This document shows, piece by piece, positions 1-6,728 of a DNA stretch of 28,877 nucleotides. Origin of the DNA: a virus; the IMG/VR virus record IMGVR_UViG_3300030390_001271, positions 1-28,877 of that record; one strand, 5' to 3'. The translations under genes and the position numbers were made by a program. Numbering within the stretch: position 1 is the stretch's first letter; each line of letters starts with the position of its first letter. A model generated the notes under the pieces. That model was not told the DNA's origin, ran no database searches, and saw nothing but the letters and a program-made list of their open reading frames with translations.

Positions 1-79
1 TAATACCATTCATTCAAATAATCTAATGCTTTATTATAATCTATATCAAATTCTTTTAGATAAAAGTCTTTATATGTAG
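1..79. repeat. Left copy of 79-bp terminal overlap
   Basis: These 79 bases are identical to the last 79 bases of the window (28799-28877), and the polymerase-like reading frame runs straight through the join. The simplest reading is a circular assembly of 28,798 bp whose ends overlap by one assembly k-mer. A genuine short direct terminal repeat is possible but less likely, because the repeat lies inside a gene. Confidence 0.9.
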
Positions 80-482
80 TTAAAGCTTTTTTAGCTTCAT
101 CATTTCTTTTATTCTTGTTTTTTATTATCTTCTTTTTAATAGTTGTCTTTTGTATTGTAACCTCTTTTAATAAAGATATGTAGTTTTCATTGAATCTATA
201 ACCTAAACTCTTACCAGCTTCTTTAGAATAGAATCCATCACACTCTATAATGTTATTATCTTTAAGGAAATCAATAGGTGTTTTATATTCAGTAATAATA
301 TCTCTGAAATAATAAGAAGGTATATCAATATATTTGTTAGAATAATCAGTATCTTCTTTTTTAAATATAGATGAACGGAATACCATATCACAAACAACAT
401 ATAATTGTTCAATGTTTTTAAAATCTAATTCTTGTAATTTGTCATATACCAGTGTAGGTATATATCTCTTTAAGTTTTTCAT
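1..482 (-). CDS. Palm-domain polymerase-like protein, N-terminal part (continues across junction)
   Basis: N-terminal 160 codons of the 409-aa protein whose remainder is at 28051-28798. It starts with ATG at 482-480, beginning MKNLKRYIPTLVYDKL. Residues about 60-105 have a pattern (FLKDNNIIECDGFYSKE, then SLGYRFNENY) that resembles the winged-helix-like region of some replication proteins; this is a weak impression. Residues 111-131 are very basic, with many Lys and some Arg. The catalytic motifs are all in the other part. The ATG overlaps the second copy of a 12-bp direct repeat (AAAGAGAGATAT on the coding strand), which may serve as a purine-rich ribosome site. The gene has a long leader (483-730) with hairpins. 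It is partial here only because the circular genome was cut within it. Confidence 0.8.
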   Translation of the reverse strand, partial: MKNLKRYIPTLVYDKLQELDFKNIEQLYVVCDMVFRSSIFKKEDTDYSNKYIDIPSYYFRDIITEYKTPIDFLKDNNIIECDGFYSKEAGKSLGYRFNENYISLLKEVTIQKTTIKKKIIKNKNKRNDEAKKALTTYKDFYLKEFDIDYNKALDYLNEWY

Positions 483-730
483 ATCTCTCTTTCTATTTTA
501 TATCTCTCTTTGTTTTTAAGTGGGTGAGAGTGTGAAGGCTAATTACTTCCTTCACGACCCACTAAGAAGATTAACTTCTTAATAGTATATATAAAGTTTG
601 AAAACTCTCTTTTGTGTTTTTTCAATCTTTTTTTTTAATATTGAAAATATTCGTATATTATAAATAATTCCATACATACTAATATTGTAAATGTGTCTAA
701 TCTCATAATTCTTTTTTCTTTTTTATAATG
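483..730 (-). other. Structured leader / possible origin region upstream of polymerase-like gene
   Basis: About 250 bases without a credible gene, between the class E element at 731-761 and the ATG at 482. It holds a two-part hairpin: outer stem 519-525 with 557-563 (AGTGGGT/ACCCACT), inner stem 532-538 with 549-555 (GTGAAGG/CCTTCAC), with an asymmetric internal loop. A second small hairpin is 564-569 with 575-580. The 12-mer ATATCTCTCTTT occurs at 481-492 and 500-511. TTGAAAA (598-604) pairs with TTTTCAA (619-625). The GC-rich stem stands out in very AT-rich surroundings and has no U-tract on either side, so it is not a normal terminator. A 5' UTR control structure or a replication origin are the main options. 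Confidence 0.45.
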
Positions 731-761
731 TATATATTAAGTTTAAAATACCGTTTTTTGT
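731..761 (-). promoter_or_regulatory. Class E element, copy 1 (putative promoter for polymerase-like gene)
   Basis: One of three 31-bp elements with constant ends and length. On the coding strand it reads ACAAAAAACGGT, then about 9 variable bases, then TTAATATATA. It is identical to the copy at 2145-2175 over all 31 bases and similar to 27736-27766. It lies just after the terminator pair at 767-845 and before the long leader, which is where a promoter would be expected. It does not fit the classical Bacteroidota -33/-7 pattern well. Confidence 0.5.
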
Positions 762-766
762 CGCAT

Positions 767-802
767 AAAAAAAGGTCACAAACTATGGCTTAATCTGTGA
801 CC
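767..802 (-). terminator. Rho-independent terminator after the 154-aa gene
   Basis: On the minus strand a perfect 7-bp stem GGTCACA/TGTGACC (796-802 with 774-780) closes a 15-base loop and is followed by seven T residues (773 to 767). It lies about 110 bases after the stop of the gene at 913-1377 and directly before the class E element that starts the next transcription unit. Confidence 0.85.
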
Positions 803-810
803 TCAAACAT

Positions 811-845
811 AAAAAAAAACATTAATTAATTATGACTTAATTAAT
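811..845 (-). terminator. Possible upstream AT-rich terminator
   Basis: Nine-base inverted repeat ATTAATTAA (821-829) and TTAATTAAT (837-845) with a 7-base loop, followed on the minus strand by nine T residues (819 to 811). All-AT stems are weak, so this may act only together with the GC-containing terminator just downstream. Confidence 0.4.
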
Positions 846-912
846 TTTATACTATATATATAAAAAGTATTCTCTTCCCTTTGACGTTTTTGTCATTTTT
901 TTTCATTTTTTT

Positions 913-1377
913 TTAAAATATTCTTTTATATTTATGTGACTTGTGTTTTCTATGTAATCTATACTTTTCTATTCTTTTATGTATTTTAATAAAATCACCT
1001 TTCTCTTTCATAGGTTTTAATACATAATATAATTCTTGTAATCTTTTAAACATTATATAGATTTGTTTACCTGGTAATAAAGTAGAATCACAACCAACAT
1101 TACTACGTGTTAGTTTAAACCATTCAAAATAATTATCTAACAAATCTGTCATTATCTCTTCTTTATCTACTAAGAAGTTCTTATCTTCTAACATCTCATA
1201 ATATAAAATTAATTCATCTATCTTTTTATGAAATGTTAATAATTCATCAAATTCATAATAAGTATAAAACTTTAATAAGTCTTTACTTGTTTGTCTTTCT
1301 AATTTAGAGTAGAACTCTCTTTCTAATACTAATCTTCCATAGTATCTTGGTATGTTGTTGTATAAATCACTTTTCAT
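913..1377 (-). CDS. Hypothetical protein, 154 aa
   Basis: Not recognised. A mostly helical, charged protein with many Tyr and Leu residues. The C-terminus is strongly basic (residues about 125-154, including HKRIEKYRLHRKHKSHKYKR), which suggests nucleic-acid binding. Its ATG at 1377 lies inside the end of the methyltransferase gene (11-bp overlap), so the two are probably co-transcribed and translationally coupled. Two terminator-like hairpins follow its stop codon. It could be an accessory to the methyltransferase or an unrelated small phage protein; nothing in the sequence decides this. Confidence 0.8.
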   Translation of the reverse strand: MKSDLYNNIPRYYGRLVLEREFYSKLERQTSKDLLKFYTYYEFDELLTFHKKIDELILYYEMLEDKNFLVDKEEIMTDLLDNYFEWFKLTRSNVGCDSTLLPGKQIYIMFKRLQELYYVLKPMKEKGDFIKIHKRIEKYRLHRKHKSHKYKRIF

Positions 1378-2140
1378 TTTCTTTCTTTATTTTTATTTTT
1401 TCTTCATTTAATCTAATATTTGCTATATCAAAATGTTCTTTATCTAATTCACTACCTAAATATAAACATCCTTTATTTAAACAACTCAATTGTGTAGTAC
1501 CTATACCAGTGAAAGGGTCGTATATTAAACTTCCTTTAGTAAAATAAATATCTATTAATTGGTCACATAATTTCTGTGAATAAGATGCTTTTAATTTACA
1601 CTTATATCCATCATTGTTTTTAGCTTCAATAAAGTTTGTGTAATTTTTATAGAATTTTTGTTTAGTTTTTTCATTTACTGAACTTACTTCTTTGTTTGTT
1701 TTAAATGTGTGTAATTGTTCTTTCTTAACAAAGATATAAATCAATTCAGTTATTCTACTTAATTTAGTAGGTGATGTTTGAAATGGTATAGAGTTTGATT
1801 TCTTCCAACAGATTATATCTGCTAATGTTAAATCAGTTTCGTTATGTATTTTAGAAACAAGTAAAGTTGGTAATATAGGATTCTCTTTAGCGTAACTTAT
1901 ATTGTAACATATAACACCTTTATCTTTAATAACTCTACTAAACTCTTTAAATTCATTTGTTCTTATTTCTAAGTAATCGTTTTCACTTAAATCATCTAAC
2001 TCTGAATAACCATTGTTATAATAAGAATCACTTCTTTCAGTGTTTATGTTATATGGTGGTGATGTTATAATACCATCAATAAAGTTATCTTGTAATTTAT
2101 TTAATGTTTCTATACAATTTTCGTTATATAATGTTTTCAT
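1367..2140 (-). CDS. DNA methyltransferase (N4-cytosine/N6-adenine type, beta-class order)
   Basis: S-adenosylmethionine-dependent DNA methyltransferase. Catalytic motif IV is TSPPYN at residues 26-31. The AdoMet-binding motif I is DPFTGIGTT at 208-216, with the acidic motif II residue in GSELD (about 229-233). Motif IV before motif I is the beta-class arrangement. SPPY is common in m4C enzymes but also occurs in m6A enzymes, so the modified base is open. The size, 257 aa, is normal for a single-domain enzyme. No restriction endonuclease lies nearby, so it is an orphan enzyme, most likely protecting phage DNA from host restriction or affecting phage regulation. Both a class E and a class L element lie directly upstream, which suggests expression throughout infection. 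Confidence 0.9.
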   Translation of the reverse strand: MKTLYNENCIETLNKLQDNFIDGIITSPPYNINTERSDSYYNNGYSELDDLSENDYLEIRTNEFKEFSRVIKDKGVICYNISYAKENPILPTLLVSKIHNETDLTLADIICWKKSNSIPFQTSPTKLSRITELIYIFVKKEQLHTFKTNKEVSSVNEKTKQKFYKNYTNFIEAKNNDGYKCKLKASYSQKLCDQLIDIYFTKGSLIYDPFTGIGTTQLSCLNKGCLYLGSELDKEHFDIANIRLNEEKIKIKKENEK

Positions 2141-2144
2141 AAGT

Positions 2145-2175
2145 TATATATTAAGTTTAAAATACCGTTTTTTGT
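2145..2175 (-). promoter_or_regulatory. Class E element, copy 2 (before methyltransferase)
   Basis: Identical over 31 bases to the copy at 731-761 and only four bases upstream of the methyltransferase ATG. So close a position means either that the transcript starts within it or that part of the element works in the 5' UTR. The class L element lies immediately upstream, making a tandem arrangement. Confidence 0.5.
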
Positions 2176-2189
2176 AGGTGGTGTTTTAG

Positions 2190-2295
2190 GTGTTTTAAAA
2201 CCGAAATATATATATTCTCTACTATCTATACTCTTCTTATGTGGCAAGTTTTGATTTAAAGTCAATAGAACCAGTTACTTACAGAGGCGATTTTT
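2190..2295 (-). promoter_or_regulatory. Class L element, copy 1 (106 bp)
   Basis: One of three intergenic copies with identical spacing of conserved blocks. On the minus strand the blocks are CCTCT, an AACTTGC-CACATAAGA block, then 26-30 variable AT-rich bases, then ATATATATTTCGGTTTTAAAAC. This copy also has TTGACT, 17 bases, CACATA, a sigma-70-like -35/-10 pair. GTTTTAAAAC is a perfect palindrome. The copy lies in the divergent region between the methyltransferase (minus) and the HNH-like gene (plus), so it could serve either; the other two copies point to minus-strand function. Confidence 0.6.
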
Positions 2296-2380
2296 ACACC
2301 TTTTTAGACAATTGACGATAAACAACCTTACCTTTCTTAAATTTATATTGTCTAATAATATATAAAAGAAAACAATTATT

Positions 2381-2755
2381 ATGGCTATTAAACTTTACAC
2401 AACACATTACGAAAGAATTATAACTGGTGAAGACCCGATATATAGATTTTCTAGAGATATTAGAGAAAACATTCAACACTCTTTTAGAAACAACGATATT
2501 AAAATAGAAGGTTCTACTATGGAATCATTAGGATGTTCTTTTAAATCGTTTAAAAAACACATAGAAAGTCAATTTGAAGACTGGATGAATTGGAATAACT
2601 ATTGTTCTGACTGTTCTACAACAATAATTAATAGTTCTTGGTGTATTCACTATAAAGAAATATTTAAAATAGAAACAAAAGAAGACTTATATAAACAAAA
2701 TCACTATTCAAATATAGTTATTAAATGTTTTAGTGAGATAAATATGTATAATTAA
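2381..2755 (+). CDS. HNH-like protein with altered catalytic motif, 124 aa
   Basis: The only plus-strand gene. Residues about 21-75 match the N-terminal part of a common phage HNH endonuclease family, notably LGCSFKSFKKHIESQFEDWM and then NWNNY. Residues 87-124 align to the HNH core, where such proteins usually have W-D-I-D-H followed by an NHYTN block. Here the core reads WCIHY (87-91) and NHYSN (107-111), so the metal-binding Asp and general-base His appear replaced by His and Tyr. The downstream block is also altered (KCFSEIN). Cys75 and Cys78 (CSDC) with Cys88 and His90 could form a new metal site. Loss of nuclease activity and reuse as a DNA-binding or regulatory protein is inference. 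It has its own upstream region after the class L element. Confidence 0.75.
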   Translation: MAIKLYTTHYERIITGEDPIYRFSRDIRENIQHSFRNNDIKIEGSTMESLGCSFKSFKKHIESQFEDWMNWNNYCSDCSTTIINSSWCIHYKEIFKIETKEDLYKQNHYSNIVIKCFSEINMYN

Positions 2756-2776
2756 TATTATTTAATTTTTCTAGAT

Positions 2777-2815
2777 AATATTCTATACTCAAAGAAATAA
2801 ACTTTAGAGAATATT
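2777..2815. terminator. Possible bidirectional terminator between convergent genes
   Basis: AATATTCT (2777-2784) is complementary to AGAATATT (2808-2815), with a nested AAAG/CTTT pair inside. It lies between the stop of the plus-strand HNH-like gene (2755) and the stop of the minus-strand gene at 2846, where a shared terminator would be expected. The stem is AT-rich and the U-tracts are poor, so the call is weak. Confidence 0.3.
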
Positions 2816-2845
2816 CTTATTTTAAACTTAATATGTAACATCATT

Positions 2846-3523
2846 TTAATAATTTATTTCTTTAAATCTACCATTTAAGGATTCAAATGTTGTTTGCATA
2901 TCTCTAGGTAACATATCAATACCGAAAGCCCACATCTCGAATATAGCTAGTAATCTACGTGTATTGTTCTTATGACTTGTGCTTGAAAAAATAGAGTTTA
3001 TTCTATATTCAAAAGCTTGAACAACATCATATCTAAAAGTTTCGAATAAATCTACAACATATCTTATATCTACTTCTGATATACCTTTACTTCTCCAATC
3101 TTCTGTTATCTTATTAATATAATTAACGTGCATTTTAGTTTGTTCTTTTAAGATATACCTTTTAAACTCATCAGGACTCATCTTTTCTATATCAACTTCT
3201 AATATTTGTTCAAATGAATTATAACATACTTCAATTTTATGTTTAGTAAAGTCTTTACACATCTTACTTTTAGTAACATCATAAACACCGTGAGTGTAAA
3301 ACTTCATTAAAGACACTTCTGTTCTAACTCTTACACAAGTATTAAATAAATCGTGGTGTTTTAAATCTTCTATCTTTAATTTATTCTTTAAACTGAATAA
3401 TCTATTAATCCAAGAAGGTATTTCTTTTCTAAATATAAACATAAATGTTAATATGATTAATACAAATGCTGATACTGAACTACCATCTAAATTTTCTGCT
3501 AGTGTTTTTAAAACTCCTTCCAT
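2846..3523 (-). CDS. Membrane-anchored hypothetical protein, 225 aa
   Basis: Not recognised by function. A single hydrophobic segment lies near the N-terminus (about residues 17-32, AFVLIILTFMFIF), followed by basic residues and a soluble, helical, charged domain of about 180 aa. This points to an N-terminal membrane anchor with the C-terminal domain in the cytoplasm. It is the last gene of the structural block and directly follows the connector gene. The end of the late region often holds lysis genes, so a holin-like or membrane-disrupting role is possible, but no peptidoglycan hydrolase motif is visible. A superinfection or assembly-related membrane protein is equally compatible. Confidence 0.75.
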   Translation of the reverse strand: MEGVLKTLAENLDGSSVSAFVLIILTFMFIFRKEIPSWINRLFSLKNKLKIEDLKHHDLFNTCVRVRTEVSLMKFYTHGVYDVTKSKMCKDFTKHKIEVCYNSFEQILEVDIEKMSPDEFKRYILKEQTKMHVNYINKITEDWRSKGISEVDIRYVVDLFETFRYDVVQAFEYRINSIFSSTSHKNNTRRLLAIFEMWAFGIDMLPRDMQTTFESLNGRFKEINY

Positions 3524-3541
3524 TAATAATTAATATTATTT

Positions 3542-4099
3542 TTAATCACAACACTCATCATCATTGTTTGTGTTATTGTTATTATTACTTAAATATATAC
3601 CACTGAAAAAGTTATTCTTAACTGGTTTTATATCATCATAGTCTGAATTGTTCGTATCATACTCTGGAAAGACATCTAAAGACGCTTGTAGGTATTTAGT
3701 TAATCTATCACTAAGATACTCGGCATCGTCTCTTATATCTTGTCTAAGAAAGTTTACTTCGTTTAACTCTGATGGTGTAGAATTATCACTTGACTTCTTT
3801 GCTACAGACTTATTAGTTATCTTAAAATTAAAATAAGGTAAAGCTGTATAAGTAACCCATTCAACAAGAGCAGGTTGTATATAATCTTCTAATAAAGTAA
3901 CCATTCTTGGCTCAACATTAGAAAGTGATACTTGTTCTAATAAAGTATTGAATAGGTTAGAACCTAATACTCTCTCTATATTCATATTTTGAGCTTTGAT
4001 AATCTGTGGATGAATTAATTCTTCATCTACATTTAAATTGACAACTGAGTTTCTTTTATAGTAATCAGCTGTTATTAGTAATATTTTATTATTCGGCAT
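3542..4099 (-). CDS. Head-tail connector protein (DUF6712-like), 185 aa
   Basis: The N-terminus has the pattern typical of Bacteroidota phage head-completion/adaptor proteins, recognised from memory as DUF6712-like: LITADYYKRNSVVNLNVDEE (residues about 8-27), then a PQIIKAQNMNIERVLGSNLF region, then a helical middle. Such proteins sit on the portal ring and join head to tail. The C-terminal 40 residues are rich in Asn and Asp and end in CCD; they look disordered. The start overlaps the end of the portal gene by 11 bp, which agrees with a connector made together with the portal. Confidence 0.75.
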   Translation of the reverse strand: MPNNKILLITADYYKRNSVVNLNVDEELIHPQIIKAQNMNIERVLGSNLFNTLLEQVSLSNVEPRMVTLLEDYIQPALVEWVTYTALPYFNFKITNKSVAKKSSDNSTPSELNEVNFLRQDIRDDAEYLSDRLTKYLQASLDVFPEYDTNNSDYDDIKPVKNNFFSGIYLSNNNNNTNNDDECCD

Positions 4100-5597
4100 C
4101 TTTTTCGATTTGTTTTTCTATTGATTTAATTTTAGCTTCACACCAAGACTTCATTGACTTACCACCCCATAATAAAAATGAAATAGTACCACAAGCATTT
4201 GAGTCAGTCTCATCATAATCTTGCTCAGCTCTTGAAAGGTAACTAAATGTTCTTTTAATGGTGTCAAATGATAAACCACGTTTGTTTGATATATCTTGTG
4301 CTCTATTTTTACCAACACCAGTAGCACACTTATTTCCAGATTTTTCATTTAGTTTGATTCCTCGTTTTGCGTTGTTAATAGCTGACCTTGGATAATCATT
4401 GAAAGTCGTTTTAATCAACTTTAATTCTTCGTCTATGTTATCAGTCTCTTCTTCTTCTACATTATCTAAATTAAAAGTAATTGAGTTATTAAGTTCTAAA
4501 TCACCTTCAATATTATTAAAGTTCATAAGTCTCGTATAAGAGTTTTGAATTAATATCTGATAGTTATCTATAACATTATGTTGAAAGACTGCCTCAGCCT
4601 CTATAATCTCATTAGAAGTACCTAATTTACCAGCTGTAGGAACACCTATTGCTGTAGATGATGCTCTATGGCCAATAATAATTTGTTCTTTAACTTGATT
4701 AGCTAAGTCTTTATATCTTTGGTCTGAATCATTTAAAGAAAGTGGTGTAACAACAGGTATCTGAGTTTCATCTTCTGATAATGTTAATATTACTTTAGAA
4801 GCATTAGCTGAACCAGCATATTGTTGTTCTAATTTCTTTTGAAATACTTTCATCTCTTCATCACTTGGTACTCCTACCATATTAATCATTAATGATGGAC
4901 TAAAACCATTCTTAACTGAATTCAAGTGCCAAGCAGCAATTTCAGTATCTAAAGCTATATAAGTAGATGATGCTTGATAATCAGGTAAAGGATAAGTATC
5001 TTGAGAACCTGGTCTATACATTGATACATAAACTAATTGTGTTGTTTCATCTTTATGTTCTGTAGAAAAACCTTGAACTAATTTAGGCTTATATTTTTCT
5101 TTTCTTTCTTGAGACCAGTCTGAACTAATTAAAAAGAAATCAACACCTTCTTCTTGTAATTTAGACATATCTGAATCATCACATAATTCTTTAACCATTC
5201 TAACACAAGACCAGTCCATATATTGAAATCTAGCAATTGACTTTTTATCTTTAGACCAAGTTACCAAATAACAAAAACCACCATATAATGTTAAGTCATA
5301 TGCGTTTTTATAAGATATTTGGTCTAGTGTTTCTTTACCATTGATATTAGCGATAAATGTCTTTTGTTCAACTGTTTCAAAATCAAAACCTTTACCAGCT
5401 GTCATATCAGATTTCTTCTTTAATATAGCAGAGTGTAAAGAACTTGTATTCATCATATCTTTCAATATAGTAGGGTAATCATTATTTAAACCATAATAGA
5501 TATAGTCTTTATTATTTACCGTTTTAAATACAGGTGATTCTATCTCAACAGCGGGTGCTGCTATCATCTGAACTTTAGTATTGTTATTTTTATCCAT
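4089..5597 (-). CDS. Portal protein with fused C-terminal domain, 502 aa
   Basis: Forms the dodecameric ring at the capsid vertex through which DNA is packaged. Residues 1 to about 390 have portal-like features: an N-terminal arm, the DYPTILKDMMNTSSLHSAIL region, an alpha/beta wing, and a long stem/crown region with IIIGHRASSTAIGVPTAGKL (about 310-330). Residues 399-502 form a separate domain with NNAKRG, GVGKNRAQDIS, LSFDTIKRTFSYLSR, an acidic DYDE, and LLWGGKSMKSWCEAKI. The same arrangement (Asn-Ala-Arg, Thr-x-Val-Gly, Ala-x-x-Leu-Ala, WGG) is a widespread phage domain of unknown function. Position next to the connector and downstream of capsid genes supports the portal assignment. No frameshift separates the parts. 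Confidence 0.8.
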   Translation of the reverse strand: MDKNNNTKVQMIAAPAVEIESPVFKTVNNKDYIYYGLNNDYPTILKDMMNTSSLHSAILKKKSDMTAGKGFDFETVEQKTFIANINGKETLDQISYKNAYDLTLYGGFCYLVTWSKDKKSIARFQYMDWSCVRMVKELCDDSDMSKLQEEGVDFFLISSDWSQERKEKYKPKLVQGFSTEHKDETTQLVYVSMYRPGSQDTYPLPDYQASSTYIALDTEIAAWHLNSVKNGFSPSLMINMVGVPSDEEMKVFQKKLEQQYAGSANASKVILTLSEDETQIPVVTPLSLNDSDQRYKDLANQVKEQIIIGHRASSTAIGVPTAGKLGTSNEIIEAEAVFQHNVIDNYQILIQNSYTRLMNFNNIEGDLELNNSITFNLDNVEEEETDNIDEELKLIKTTFNDYPRSAINNAKRGIKLNEKSGNKCATGVGKNRAQDISNKRGLSFDTIKRTFSYLSRAEQDYDETDSNACGTISFLLWGGKSMKSWCEAKIKSIEKQIEKDAE

Positions 5598-5614
5598 AGT
5601 TTAATATTTATTTA

Positions 5615-6019
5615 TTATTCATACGCTATATACGTATTATCATCATTATCTGTATAAGACGTTCTAACAGGTTTAACATCACCTTTGAAGTATACTTTAC
5701 CTTTTTCTACAATACCATCTGTTAATGATATATCTAAGTTTGTAGGGTCACTCATTTGGTATATGTTATAATGATAGTAACCATTTGGTTCTAAATCAAT
5801 AACTCCGTTAAGTAAATCTTCTACACCACTTGTTTCTTCAATAGAAAATTCATTATATCTACATATGTTATTAGATATATCAGTAGCAGTAAATATTTTA
5901 GATGTTAAAGTATCATCAGATATGAATTCAAATAAGAAATAGACGGGTGCTGCTATAGTAACATTTTCTGTTAATGTAACAACTACTCTATTTACTGAAT
6001 TTTTTTCTAATTTAATCAT
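5615..6019 (-). CDS. Virion-associated structural protein, 134 aa
   Basis: Matches a pattern I know from many Bacteroidota phages: N-V-V-x-T-L-T-E near the start, PVYFLFEF, a DISNNICRYNEFSIEE region, then NGYYHYNIYQMSDPTNLD and a GIVEKGKVYFKG end. It is predicted to be nearly all beta-strand. The function is not established; it usually lies among head and tail genes and is probably a head decoration or tail-associated protein. Here it lies between the tail-tube gene (after a terminator) and the portal gene, 17 bp before the latter. An AT-rich stretch with TATATAATAAT just upstream could be a promoter, but this is weak. Confidence 0.65.
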   Translation of the reverse strand: MIKLEKNSVNRVVVTLTENVTIAAPVYFLFEFISDDTLTSKIFTATDISNNICRYNEFSIEETSGVEDLLNGVIDLEPNGYYHYNIYQMSDPTNLDISLTDGIVEKGKVYFKGDVKPVRTSYTDNDDNTYIAYE

Positions 6020-6070
6020 CTTATTTATTGTTTTGTATTATTATATATAAGTTATTAATGTGTGTTTAAC

Positions 6071-6099
6071 AAAAAAAGACACCTCATTATGAGATGTCC
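6071..6099 (-). terminator. Rho-independent terminator after the tail-tube gene
   Basis: On the minus strand GACATCTC, a five-base loop, then GAGGTGTC form an 8-bp stem with one G-U pair (6091-6098 with 6078-6085), followed by seven T residues (6077 to 6071). It lies about 35 bases after the stop at 6135. Confidence 0.85.
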
Positions 6100-6134
6100 T
6101 TAATTAATTAATATAAAAAAGAAATATTAATATT

Positions 6135-6647
6135 TTATGATACTGGTAATGCATCAAAACCGGCTTGGTCTATTATATATGCCGGATATTGTTCTTTACC
6201 TGTGATACTAATAGTAGTACCATTTAAATCTCCATACGCCTTACCTGCTGATTGAGAAGATGCTGTTAAATCAGCTCCGTTTTCTTTACCAACAACCCAA
6301 TAAGTATCGTTCTGGTCTTTTACAATTACTAATAAAGCAGATTGTGCTAAAACCTTTAAAGTGTTTCTATCTTCAGAATCGTTCTTTGTAAAGATTAAAC
6401 TAACAACTTGTTCCCAAAAGTTAGTACCATTCTCTACAGAGTGATTTCCAGTCTGTGTAAACTCACCTTGTTCATTTCTTTGTTCGAAAGTAAAGAAGTT
6501 TTCTGTACCTGATATTCCTGTGATTATATCATCACCACCAATAGTATACACTTCATTACCATTAAACGAAGCAATATATGCTTCTTTTATACCTCCTAAT
6601 GAATCTTTACATCCAAGTGAGATACCGTTTCCTAATATACAACTCAT
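6135..6647 (-). CDS. Major tail tube protein-like, 170 aa
   Basis: Probable tail tube subunit. The N-terminal SCILGNGISLGCKDSLGGIK, followed by AYIASFNG, then FFTFEQRNEQGEFTQT, ENGTNFWEQVVSLIFTK and LVIVKDQNDTYWVVGKENGA, match a family of beta-rich tail proteins in Bacteroidota siphoviruses. The size fits a tail-tube monomer. The gene lies between two strong terminators, directly after the capsid gene, an arrangement suited to a highly made virion protein. The assignment rests on recalled family patterns; an alternative is another abundant head protein. Confidence 0.65.
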   Translation of the reverse strand: MSCILGNGISLGCKDSLGGIKEAYIASFNGNEVYTIGGDDIITGISGTENFFTFEQRNEQGEFTQTGNHSVENGTNFWEQVVSLIFTKNDSEDRNTLKVLAQSALLVIVKDQNDTYWVVGKENGADLTASSQSAGKAYGDLNGTTISITGKEQYPAYIIDQAGFDALPVS

Positions 6648-6671
6648 AATTTTTTTAATTTATTTTTATTG

Positions 6672-6703
6672 AAAAAAAAAGGGTGAGGATTAAAACCTCC
6701 CCC
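6672..6703 (-). terminator. Rho-independent terminator after the major capsid gene
   Basis: On the minus strand GGGGGAGG, a 7-base loop and CCTCACCC pair over 8 positions with one mismatch (6696-6703 with 6681-6688), followed by nine T residues (6680 to 6672). It starts 25 bases after the capsid stop codon. Partial readthrough would feed the tail-tube and portal genes while keeping capsid mRNA most abundant. Confidence 0.9.
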
Positions 6704-6728
6704 TTTTAATTTCGTTTACTTTATACTT

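Noticed and set aside
519-563. Leader hairpin as a Rho-independent terminator
   Set aside because: No run of T follows the stem on either strand, and terminators for the upstream gene already exist at 767-845.
483-912. tRNA gene in the non-coding region
   Set aside because: No cloverleaf or TPsiC-like GTTCRANYC sequence was found in the region by eye; the stems present do not fit tRNA arms.
1347-1547. Plus-strand open frame of 66 aa over the end of the methyltransferase gene
   Set aside because: It lies antisense to a clear enzyme-coding frame and is low-complexity (Phe, Ser, Leu), as expected from AT-rich antisense DNA.
4151-4348. Minus-strand open frame of 65 aa inside the portal gene
   Set aside because: It is a different frame within the portal C-terminal domain; the portal frame there has a conserved domain pattern, so an overlapping gene is not supported.
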